NCBI GenBank assembly: GCA_002481545.1
Contig: DLEF01000039.1
Span: 1 to 19,121 of the forward strand
Direction of reading: 5' to 3'
Source: Cyanobacteria bacterium UBA7753
Lineage (GTDB): Bacteria; Cyanobacteriota; Vampirovibrionia; Gastranaerophilales; Gastranaerophilaceae
DNA length: 19,121 nt
Positions 13,727 to 19,121 of this stretch are shown one piece after another. Positions within the stretch are counted from its first letter, which is position 1; each line of letters begins with the position of its first letter. The position numbers and the translations under genes were made by a program. The notes under the pieces were generated by a model. It worked only from the letters and a program-made list of their open reading frames with translations. It did not search any database and had not been told where the DNA came from.

Positions 13727-14029
13727 ATGTTAAAGATTTTAAACAATAAAAATTTTGATGACCATATCAAAAACGGACTGAAACTGGTTATGTTCGGAAG
13801 TGACATGTGCCACTATTGTACGAAAGAACAGCCTATTTTGGAGGATTTAGCCGACCATGACATAAATATAGGCAAAATTGATGCGTATAAAACTCCTGAA
13901 TTGACACAAAAATACGGGGTGACAGCATTCCCTACTTTTATACTGTTTAAATTTGGGGATGTCGTAACAAGATTTTCGGGATTTAGAGACAAATCCGAAT
14001 TGCTTGATATAGTACTAAAATATATTTAA
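13727..14029 (+). CDS. Thioredoxin-like protein with CHYC active site
   Basis: The 100-residue protein has the thioredoxin fold: LVMFGSDMCHYCTKEQP with Cys28-His-Tyr-Cys31, KIDAYKTPELTQKYGV, and AFPTFILF with the cis-Pro at 69, then RFSGFRDKSEL. The usual WCGPC is replaced by MCHYC. A His in the dipeptide, as in DsbA's CPHC, tends to raise the redox potential, so an isomerase or dedicated reductase role is possible. There is no signal peptide, so it is cytoplasmic. The ATG has AAAGGA 8 nt upstream. The gene ends at the terminator 14046-14074 and shares its upstream region with the divergent glutaredoxin. Confidence 0.87.
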   Translation: MLKILNNKNFDDHIKNGLKLVMFGSDMCHYCTKEQPILEDLADHDINIGKIDAYKTPELTQKYGVTAFPTFILFKFGDVVTRFSGFRDKSELLDIVLKYI

Positions 14030-14045
14030 CCTCCATGCTCAAAAA

Positions 14046-14074
14046 AAAAAGACTGATATAATATCAGTCTTTTT
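14046..14074. terminator. Bidirectional terminator
   Basis: A perfect 13-bp stem (14046-14058 with 14062-14074) and a TAA loop, with A-tract and T-tract on the two sides. It lies between the convergent thioredoxin and the small membrane protein gene and can serve both. Confidence 0.88.
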
Positions 14075-14104
14075 CTTATTTGTCCATTTACATCTCTATT
14101 ATCC

Positions 14105-14515
14105 TTAGTCCATTTTTTCGATGAGCTCATCTCCAAGTTTAACATAAATCTTGTGAGACTTTACGTCATAGACGTCTGCATCACCGTTTTTATCTTTCAG
14201 AATAATCTCCGGAGTGTTGTCTTTTGTTACATCTTTTATTTCTATTTCATCATAGTCATTGTTATCAAGGTTTTCTTTCATATCTTTTAGCATATTCCTT
14301 GTTGCGACCTTGTTATATTGTCCCGACACACCTGCGGTAACCATTATCCCAGCGATTGTACCTGCAAGGAAAGTGTTTCTTAATTTCTTATCTGCAAAAA
14401 GTTCTTTTGCATTTTGTTTATTGATAACTGTGTTTTGCGTATTATTGTTGTCTTTGCGTTTCGCATGATTTATATTACTGCTTCTGAAACTTATCGGGTT
14501 GAATGTTATTGCCAT
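14105..14515 (-). CDS. Small single-pass membrane protein of the ITFNPISFRS type
   Basis: The 136-residue protein opens MAITFNPISFRSSN, an N-terminal pattern I associate with many uncharacterised Gastranaerophilales proteins. An Asn/Lys-rich linker (14-46) precedes one membrane helix at about 48-66 (TFLAGTIAGIMVTAGVSG). The tail has DVTKDNTPEIILKDKNGD at 95-112, which resembles an FG-GAP/VCBS-like strand with an Asp-rich, possibly calcium-binding loop, then VYDVKSHKIYVKLGDEL. No enzyme motif is seen. The ATG has AAGGAG about 9 nt upstream. A 10-bp inverted repeat around that site may influence translation. Real gene likely; function unknown. Confidence 0.7.
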   Translation of the reverse strand: MAITFNPISFRSSNINHAKRKDNNNTQNTVINKQNAKELFADKKLRNTFLAGTIAGIMVTAGVSGQYNKVATRNMLKDMKENLDNNDYDEIEIKDVTKDNTPEIILKDKNGDADVYDVKSHKIYVKLGDELIEKMD

Positions 14516-14527
14516 CTTGTTATACTC

Positions 14528-14627
14528 CTTATCGGTTTACATTTTTATAATGCCCGTGATAAATATTTTTGCTGTCTGTTATTCCTTTTGTTAAAAATTA
14601 TTTACAATAATTGTTTCAACCGATAAG
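14528..14627 (-). promoter_or_regulatory. Inverted repeat adjoining the ribosome site of the 14105-14515 gene
   Basis: CTTATCGGTT (14528-14537) is perfectly inverted at 14618-14627, 80 bp apart. Read on the minus strand, the second arm runs straight into the AAGGAG ribosome site. If transcription starts upstream of 14627, pairing would draw part of that site into a helix. The transcription start is not established. Confidence 0.4.
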
Positions 14628-14646
14628 CAGACTACTTTAAACACAA

Positions 14647-14678
14647 GGTAAATAAGGGCACCCTTTACGCTATTTACC
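14647..14678. repeat. Bulged hairpin upstream of the TPR gene
   Basis: GGTAAATA-AGGG pairs with CCCT and TATTTACC across a CA loop, with a 6-nt bulge (TTACGC) on one side. It lies about 17 bp upstream of the putative -35 of the TPR gene. It may be a binding site or remnant repeat; no T-tract follows. Confidence 0.4.
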
Positions 14679-14694
14679 CCACCCTTACCCGAAA

Positions 14695-14724
14695 TTGGAT
14701 TTTATAAAAGATTTATCCTATAAT
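14695..14724 (+). promoter_or_regulatory. Leaderless promoter of the TPR gene
   Basis: TATAAT at 14719-14724 lies six bases before the ATG at 14731. The -35 is weak: TTGGAT at 14695-14700 with an 18-bp spacer. No ribosome site precedes the ATG. Confidence 0.55.
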
Positions 14725-14730
14725 GATGTT

Positions 14731-15837
14731 ATGAAAATGATGAAAAAGTTTTTAAGTGTTATATGTGTGTGCTCTTTGGCTTTATCTGCATATGCGGGAG
14801 AGTTGAGTATTGCCTCCCCTGCGGGGTTGGCAAATCCGACGGATGAAATTGATTCGTCATTTTCTCAAGCAAAAAATACAAACTGGATTTTGCACAGACT
14901 AAAATGGTCAGGCGGGAATAAGGACACCAAAAAAGATAAAAAAGTAAAAGTTCCCGAATATAACAAAGAAGACTATATAACTAAAACGGTTGATAAGACA
15001 AAGGCTGATGAGACAAAAGCTAAACAAACGCAACCGAAAACAACAACTGTTAAAAATGGACCTAAAAAAACGGATGTTAAAAATAACATTCAAGAAAATA
15101 GAACTGTAACCGCGCCTAAAAAACAGGAGATAAAAACACAACCTGCAAAAACAAAGGTACAGCCTGCAAAAACGACTACGCAGACTGATACAAAAAAAGA
15201 AAAAATAACCGAGACAAAACCTGCAGAAAAGGTTATAAATAAAGAGGCAAAAGAGCAGGAAAAAGAAGAAAAACAGCTACTTAAAAAGGAAGAAGAACAA
15301 CAGAGATATAAAGAACTGGAAGCTTTAACAGAGACTTACAGAAAGGCTGTAGCACTCTATACCGATAATAATATTGATGAGGCAATGAAAACTTTTGTAC
15401 AAATTCCTGAGGATAAAAGAACCGCTGAGATTTGGCTTTTAATGGGGAATATCCTTATGGACAAAGGCAAAAAAGATGAAGCGGTATTTATGTATGGCAG
15501 AGCAATCCTTACCGAGCCAAGATACTACAAGGCATATTATAATCTAGGAAATGTTTATTTGAATGATGATAAATTCAATATGGCGATTGAACAGTATAAA
15601 ATGGCGGGGAAATATAACCCAAACAGTCCGTATGTATTCTATAATTTAGGCTGTGCATATCTAAAAGCGGGAGATCTCAGAAAGGCTAAAAACGCCTTCA
15701 TAAGAGCATTAGAGATAAACAACCAAGTTGCAGATTTTCATTATAATTTAGCATATACTTACAAAAAATTAGGCAAAGAAAAACTCGCCAAAACTTACCT
15801 CAAAAACTATAACAAACTGACGGGTGAAATAGACTAA
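14731..15837 (+). CDS. Secreted TPR-repeat protein
   Basis: The 368-residue protein starts with a signal peptide (MKMMKKFLSVICVCSLALS, cut after AYA at about 22). A Lys/Thr/Pro/Gln-rich linker follows (about 55-170) with repeats of QPAKT. Then comes a coiled-coil stretch rich in Glu and Lys (about 170-205), and finally three or four TPR units (about 225-365) with typical WLLMGNILMDKGKKDEA, AYYNLGNVYLNDDKFNMA and VFYNLGCAYLKAGDLRKA patterns. TPRs are protein-binding scaffolds; this one should act outside the inner membrane. I choose the ATG at 14731 over an upstream TTG at 14695, because the signal peptide begins there and the -10 box lies between them. Confidence 0.8.
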   Translation: MKMMKKFLSVICVCSLALSAYAGELSIASPAGLANPTDEIDSSFSQAKNTNWILHRLKWSGGNKDTKKDKKVKVPEYNKEDYITKTVDKTKADETKAKQTQPKTTTVKNGPKKTDVKNNIQENRTVTAPKKQEIKTQPAKTKVQPAKTTTQTDTKKEKITETKPAEKVINKEAKEQEKEEKQLLKKEEEQQRYKELEALTETYRKAVALYTDNNIDEAMKTFVQIPEDKRTAEIWLLMGNILMDKGKKDEAVFMYGRAILTEPRYYKAYYNLGNVYLNDDKFNMAIEQYKMAGKYNPNSPYVFYNLGCAYLKAGDLRKAKNAFIRALEINNQVADFHYNLAYTYKKLGKEKLAKTYLKNYNKLTGEID

Positions 15838-16014
15838 CCAATATATTTTTTTTTAAATTGGTTAATTAAAAACAGTATATGTAACTTGTTTAACCAAGTA
15901 TGAATTGTTCAATCTTTCCACGCGAGACACGCGTTAAATACTTAAAAAATTATTAAGTTTTTTTAACTTTATGAAATTTTATATTATTATAAATAGTAGG
16001 AGAATGAGAATATC
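15838..16014. other. Structured intergenic region before dnaJ
   Basis: TAACCAAT (15835-15842) can pair with ATTGGTTA (15857-15864). Nearly the same strand, TTGGTTAA (15858-15865), can instead pair with TTAACCAA (15890-15897), so the two folds exclude each other. Further on are ACGCG/CGCGT (15920-15934) and ACTTAA/TTAAGT followed by seven T (15940-15964), a weak terminator-like hairpin. No CIRCE element is present. Confidence 0.45.
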
Positions 16015-17109
16015 ATGCAATATAAAGATTATTATGAAATATTGGGTGTAAAACGTGATGCCACTGCAGCAGAGATAAAATCCGCATACAGAAAATTGGC
16101 AAGAAAATATCACCCTGATGTTAATAAAACGAAAGAGGCTGAAGCCAAATTCAAAGAAATAAACGAAGCTTACGAAGTTTTGGGCGATAAGGCTAAACGT
16201 GAGAGATACGATAGCTTGGGCTCTAACTGGCAGGGCGGTGCGGAATTTACTCCGCCTCCGGGATTTGAAAACTTTAGTTTCAACTTCAACCAAGGTGGCG
16301 CAGGCGGTGGCGGTCAAACCTTCCACTTTAACAATGCAGGCGGCGGCGCAGACGGGTTCTCCGACTTCTTCAGCTCTTTGTTCGGCGACTTTATGACAGG
16401 CGGTCAAGCAGGCGGATTCAGACCAGGCGGAAGAAGAACCTACGGCAACGCAGGCGGAAACTTCGGCGGGTTCGATTTCGGACAAGGTGCAAGAACAACT
16501 CAAGCTCAACAACGTCCGCCAAAATCCGAAAAACTTGATATAACAAAAGATTTAGACATAACTTTGAAAGACATCTTAGAAGACAAACCTGTCACGGTTA
16601 AATTCTCAAAGATGGAGAAATGTCCGCAATGCTCTGGTAACGGCGGTTATTGCCCTAACTGCGGCGGCACTGGCTATGTCAATAAATCATCTTCCGTAAA
16701 AATTAAAATCCCTAAAAACATCTCGGAAGGTCAAAAAATCAAACTCAAAGGCAGAGGCAGAACCGATTCTTACGGCAGAAAAGGCGATATGTACTTAGTC
16801 GTACACATCTCTGATAAAGAATACAAGGTAGACGGCACAACTCTGATAAAAGAGATTGAAATAACTCCTGATGAGGCTGTTTTAGGCACAAGTAAGGAAA
16901 TAGACACAATCCACGGAAAAATAAATATCAAAATCCCTAAAATGGTATCTTCGGGACAAGCATTGAGACTGAAAGAGCTCGGATTGCCTGACAAAAACGG
17001 TAAACTCGGCGACCTCAAAGTCAAGATGAAAATAGTTATCCCGAAAAACCTCTCCGAAAAAGAGATTGAACTCTATAAACAACTCGCAGACCTCAGAAAA
17101 AAGGTATAA
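16015..17109 (+). CDS. dnaJ: DnaJ-type co-chaperone with half a zinc domain
   Basis: This Hsp40 would deliver unfolded proteins to DnaK and trigger its ATPase. In 364 residues it has a J domain (1-70) with His33-Pro-Asp35, then a long Gly/Phe-rich stretch (about 72-165), a short Cys region, and two beta-barrel substrate domains (about 172-345). Standard type I DnaJ has four CxxCxGxG motifs; here only two remain, CPQCSGNG (203-210) and CPNCGGTG (213-220), so one zinc site instead of two. That places it between DnaJ and CbpA. The frame is intact across the region. The ATG has AGGAGA upstream. No grpE or dnaK is adjacent. It ends before the terminator at 17191. Confidence 0.9.
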   Translation: MQYKDYYEILGVKRDATAAEIKSAYRKLARKYHPDVNKTKEAEAKFKEINEAYEVLGDKAKRERYDSLGSNWQGGAEFTPPPGFENFSFNFNQGGAGGGGQTFHFNNAGGGADGFSDFFSSLFGDFMTGGQAGGFRPGGRRTYGNAGGNFGGFDFGQGARTTQAQQRPPKSEKLDITKDLDITLKDILEDKPVTVKFSKMEKCPQCSGNGGYCPNCGGTGYVNKSSSVKIKIPKNISEGQKIKLKGRGRTDSYGRKGDMYLVVHISDKEYKVDGTTLIKEIEITPDEAVLGTSKEIDTIHGKINIKIPKMVSSGQALRLKELGLPDKNGKLGDLKVKMKIVIPKNLSEKEIELYKQLADLRKKV

Positions 17110-17190
17110 GGGGTAAAGGAGTAAATATATAGAGTTATAACAGGACAATGTATTCCGTCCGTTAAATAAAATTTAAAAATTGTACATACT

Positions 17191-17224
17191 AAAACTCATC
17201 CGTAAAACGGGTGAGTTTTTTATT
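17191..17224 (+). terminator. Rho-independent terminator after dnaJ
   Basis: A 13-bp stem (17191-17203 with 17207-17219, one G-T pair), AAA loop, then TTTTTATT. It lies 81 nt after the dnaJ stop. Confidence 0.85.
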
Positions 17225-17297
17225 GGTTTTATTACTGTATTATATTATCATTACACAGAAAAAGTTTTAACAAAAAGTACACAAAATTTTAATCTTC

Positions 17298-17326
17298 TTT
17301 AAAAGTCGGGGAAAATGTTGTATAAT
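17298..17326 (+). promoter_or_regulatory. Promoter of glf
   Basis: TATAAT at 17321-17326 with TTTAAA 17 bp upstream (17298-17303). The predicted leader is about 50 nt and carries AAGGAAGG at 17368-17375, seven bases before the ATG. Confidence 0.6.
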
Positions 17327-17382
17327 AGAAACACGTATAAAAAAACAGGCTTAAAAAAAGAAAACATAAGGAAGGTTAAAGG

Positions 17383-18480
17383 ATGATATTAGTAGTAGGT
17401 GCAGGGTTTTCGGGTGCAACGATTGCGAACTTGATGGCGGAAGATGCGGGAGAAAAGGTTTTAATCATAGATAAGAAAAAACATCTCGGCGGAAACTGTT
17501 ATGATTACCGCGATAAGAACGGGATTATGATACACGCTTACGGCTCGCATATTTTCCATACAAATTCCGTGAAAGTATGGGATTATTTGAAACAATTCAC
17601 CGATTTCAACACCTATATGCATAAAGTTATCGGGCTGATTGACGGAATAGAAACGCATATTCCGTTCAACTTTAATTCGCTTTATGACGTGTTCCCGAAG
17701 TCTTATGCGGAGCTTTTGGAACAAAAACTTTTGGATAACTTTAATATCAATACCAAGGTACCTATTTTGGAATTTCAAAAACAGGATGATGACGATTTGA
17801 AATACCTCGCAAACTACGTTTATCACAAGATATTCTTGTATTACACGACGAAACAATGGGGTGCGTCACCTAAGGATGTCGATAGCGCCGTAACAGCGCG
17901 TGTGCCTGTATATTTGAGTAAGGATGACAGATATTTTCAGGACAGATTTCAGGGGATTCCTTTGCAGGGGTACACTCAAGTTATAAAAAATATGCTGAAA
18001 AGCAAGAATATCAAGGTTAAACTGAACACTGATTTTAAGGATGTGGATTGGAAACGTTTTGATAAAGTGTTCTTTACGGGTTCGATTGATGAATTTTTCA
18101 ATTATAAATTCGGACAGCTGCCATATAGGAGCGTTAAGTTTAAACTTGAAACACACAATACGGAATATTATCAGAGCAACGCGTGCGTAAACTATCCGAA
18201 CAACTACGATTTCACCCGTATACACGAGTATAAATATTATTTGAACGACAAATCCGACAAGACGGTTATTGCGAAGGAATATTCGGAGGATTTCGAGCTC
18301 GGCAAGAACGAGAGATACTACCCGATTGCAAGCGACGATAATTACGAGCTTTATCACAAGTATTTGTACGAGGCTGAAAAGTACCCGAATGTATACTTCT
18401 TGGGCAGATTAGGTGACTATAAATATTACAATATGGACGGTGCCATCGCCCGTGCGATAGAGCTTTACGAAAATATGTAA
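17383..18480 (+). CDS. glf: UDP-galactopyranose mutase
   Basis: Glf converts UDP-galactopyranose to UDP-galactofuranose with reduced FAD; the product feeds galactofuranose-containing surface glycans. The 365-residue protein has the FAD-binding motif GAGFSG at 6-11, then KKHLGGNCYDYRDKNG at 32-47, and YGSHIFHT (54-61), a Glf hallmark. The active-site region with RFQGIPLQGYT (about 188-198) and the C-terminal FAD-contacting FLGRLGDYKYYNMDGAIARA complete it. Length is typical. UDP-galactose could come from GalE at 3765-4781. It is monocistronic here, and no glycosyltransferase lies beside it in the window. A small GCAC/GTGC hairpin with TTTT just after the stop may be a weak terminator. Confidence 0.94.
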   Translation: MILVVGAGFSGATIANLMAEDAGEKVLIIDKKKHLGGNCYDYRDKNGIMIHAYGSHIFHTNSVKVWDYLKQFTDFNTYMHKVIGLIDGIETHIPFNFNSLYDVFPKSYAELLEQKLLDNFNINTKVPILEFQKQDDDDLKYLANYVYHKIFLYYTTKQWGASPKDVDSAVTARVPVYLSKDDRYFQDRFQGIPLQGYTQVIKNMLKSKNIKVKLNTDFKDVDWKRFDKVFFTGSIDEFFNYKFGQLPYRSVKFKLETHNTEYYQSNACVNYPNNYDFTRIHEYKYYLNDKSDKTVIAKEYSEDFELGKNERYYPIASDDNYELYHKYLYEAEKYPNVYFLGRLGDYKYYNMDGAIARAIELYENM

Positions 18481-18589
18481 GGCACGGAGTGCTTTTCCGC
18501 CCCTGCTTGTGGGAGGAAGTGATTGTAGGCGAGTTTACGAGCCATACAAGCACAGGTATGGAGCGACTATACCCAAGCATCAGCGGAGC
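18481..18589. other. GC-richer intergenic stretch, no gene
   Basis: Short frames cross here on both strands but have no ribosome sites or recognisable residues. Base composition differs from the neighbouring coding DNA, suggesting repeat or decayed mobile sequence. Confidence 0.4.
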
Positions 18590-18686
18590 TGTCATTGCGA
18601 GAAATCCAAAGGCTTGGATTTCGTGGCAATCCAGCCAATATTTCGTTAATCGTAGAGATATAGATATCTTCTAATCCACAATGACA
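18590..18686. repeat. GTCATTGCGAG-type repeat element
   Basis: The element opens with TGTCATTG (18590-18597) and closes with its inverse CAATGACA (18679-18686). Inside, ATTGC...GCAAT and AAATCCAA/TTGGATTT (18602-18609 with 18614-18621) form a two-part hairpin. GTCATTGCGAG...CGTGGCAATCC is a repeat type seen dispersed in many bacterial genomes. Confidence 0.7.
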
Positions 18687-18711
18687 ATAACCAGAACATC
18701 CTTGCGTCACT

Positions 18712-18752
18712 GTCATTCTGAGCACATGCCCCAACGCTAGTGCGAAGAATCT
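18712..18752. repeat. GTCATTCTGAGC-type repeat element
   Basis: GTCATTCTGAGC at 18712-18723 and GCGAAGAATCT at 18742-18752 are the two ends of another widely dispersed bacterial repeat; the interior carries GCAC/GTGC (18722-18725, 18740-18743). A 12-bp palindrome CTACTATAGTAG follows at 18757-18768. Confidence 0.65.
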
Positions 18753-18838
18753 TTTCCTACTATAGTAGCATACAATTTTGCATCCACCACAAGGAAATTA
18801 AGCAGACACCCACCATGAATAGCTTTTTCGATACATAT

Positions 18839-18866
18839 TTGTAAAAAACCATTTTTGTTATATAAT
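18839..18866 (+). promoter_or_regulatory. Promoter of tRNA-Glu
   Basis: TTGTAA (18839-18844), a 16-bp spacer and TATAAT (18861-18866). Transcription would begin about 10 nt before the mature tRNA. Confidence 0.65.
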
Positions 18867-18883
18867 CAAAATACGGGCACTAT

Positions 18884-18958
18884 AGCGGTATCGTCTAGTG
18901 GTTAGGACGGCAGATTCTCATTCTGCAAACACGGGTTCAATTCCCGTTACCGCCGCCA
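18884..18958 (+). tRNA. tRNA-Glu(CUC)
   Basis: All arms can be drawn. The D arm is GTC/GAC with the Glu-type loop TAGTGGTTAG. The anticodon stem GCAGA/TCTGC encloses TTCTCAT, giving anticodon CTC at 18917-18919, which reads GAG. The T arm is ACGGG/CCCGT with loop TTCAATT. The acceptor is AGCGGTA/TACCGCC, with discriminator G and encoded CCA at 18956-18958. Six acceptor pairs are Watson-Crick; the outermost is an A-C mismatch, unusual for an elongator tRNA. Confidence 0.92.
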
Positions 18959-18990
18959 TATATACATTTACGGGGATTAGAAACACAAAT

Positions 18991-19014
18991 GTAACGGGAA
19001 TTAAACCCGTTCTT
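18991..19014 (+). terminator. Possible tRNA terminator copied from the T-arm
   Basis: AACGGG and CCCGTT close a 7-nt loop and are followed by CTTT, so it could end the tRNA transcript, though the T-tract is short. The same 20 bases (18991-19010) are the inverse of the tRNA T-arm at 18931-18950 with one mismatch. Confidence 0.45.
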
Positions 19015-19121
19015 TAAATCATCTGTATCTATGACTTATAAATGTTTGGAAAATATATAAGATATGTAATATATGAAATATTAAGATTATTTGACAAATA
19101 AACGATAATTTATCGGTGGAA
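19015..19121. other. Window-edge stretch, no gene resolved
   Basis: Very AT-rich. A consensus -35 (TTGACA at 19091-19096) is present, but no -10 lies at the right distance before the window ends. Confidence 0.35.

Noticed and set aside
15838..16014. CIRCE (HrcA) operator before dnaJ
   Set aside because: The TTAGCACTC-N9-GAGTGCTAA inverted repeat is absent.
15979..16512. 177-codon minus-strand frame opposite the start of dnaJ
   Set aside because: It mirrors the repetitive Gly/Phe-coding stretch; its Cys/Val/Ala-rich sequence is an artefact of that composition.
18266..18674. Frames on both strands around the end of glf and the repeats
   Set aside because: They run across repeat elements and the end of glf, without ribosome sites or domain sequence.

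Overview
The window is AT-rich bacterial DNA using the standard code. It most resembles a gut member of Candidatus Gastranaerophilales (Melainabacteria, the non-photosynthetic sister lineage of Cyanobacteria). This rests on two proteins whose opening residues (MGLSSSQARLL; MAITFNPISFRS) I recognise from that lineage, on the low GC, and on the housekeeping gene types. It is inference without a database search.

Layout. 1-447: a gene-free repeat island with two GGTGCG hairpins and a strong terminator. 448-2174: two minus-strand genes, a secreted SIMPL-domain protein and a coiled-coil lineage protein. 2335-3558: tyrS (+), followed by a second repeat island that mirrors the earlier ones. 3765-4781: galE (+), whose stop abuts the stop of a convergent tandem-GNAT gene (4782-5792, -). 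5848-6239: a structured element with terminal inverted repeats, resembling a miniature inverted-repeat transposable element (MITE). 6319-9412 (+): an operon of a ZorA/MotA-like channel subunit, a ZorB/MotB-like OmpA-domain subunit and a UPF0210/DUF711 protein. 9438-10126 (-): a MntA-HepT (MNT-HEPN) toxin-antitoxin pair. 10215-12742 (-): bioF-bioG-bioC, which makes and uses pimeloyl-ACP for biotin. 12776-13572 (-): a YkgJ-like Cys-cluster protein and a glutaredoxin, divergent from a CHYC thioredoxin (13727-14029, +). 14105-14515 (-): a small membrane protein. 14731-15837 (+): a secreted TPR protein. 16015-17109 (+): a DnaJ with half the usual zinc-binding cysteines. 17383-18480 (+): glf. 18590-18752: REP-type repeats. 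18884-18958: tRNA-Glu(CUC).

How the genes work together. GalE (UDP-Glc to UDP-Gal) and Glf (UDP-Galp to UDP-Galf) together could supply galactofuranose for surface glycans. BioC, BioG and BioF cover early biotin synthesis; bioA, bioD and bioB are not in the window. The motor-like pair has no ZorC, ZorD or ZorE beside it and is instead overlapped by the UPF0210 gene.

The most notable regulatory signal is a repeated leaderless-promoter geometry: a -10 hexamer exactly 6 nt before the ATG at five genes (GNAT, hepT, bioC, ykgJ-like, TPR), four of them with a TTG-type -35 at 17 bp. Other points of interest are mirrored repeat islands around the aaRS region, an inverted copy of the tRNA-Glu T-arm just downstream of the tRNA, and the motor/UPF0210 operon.
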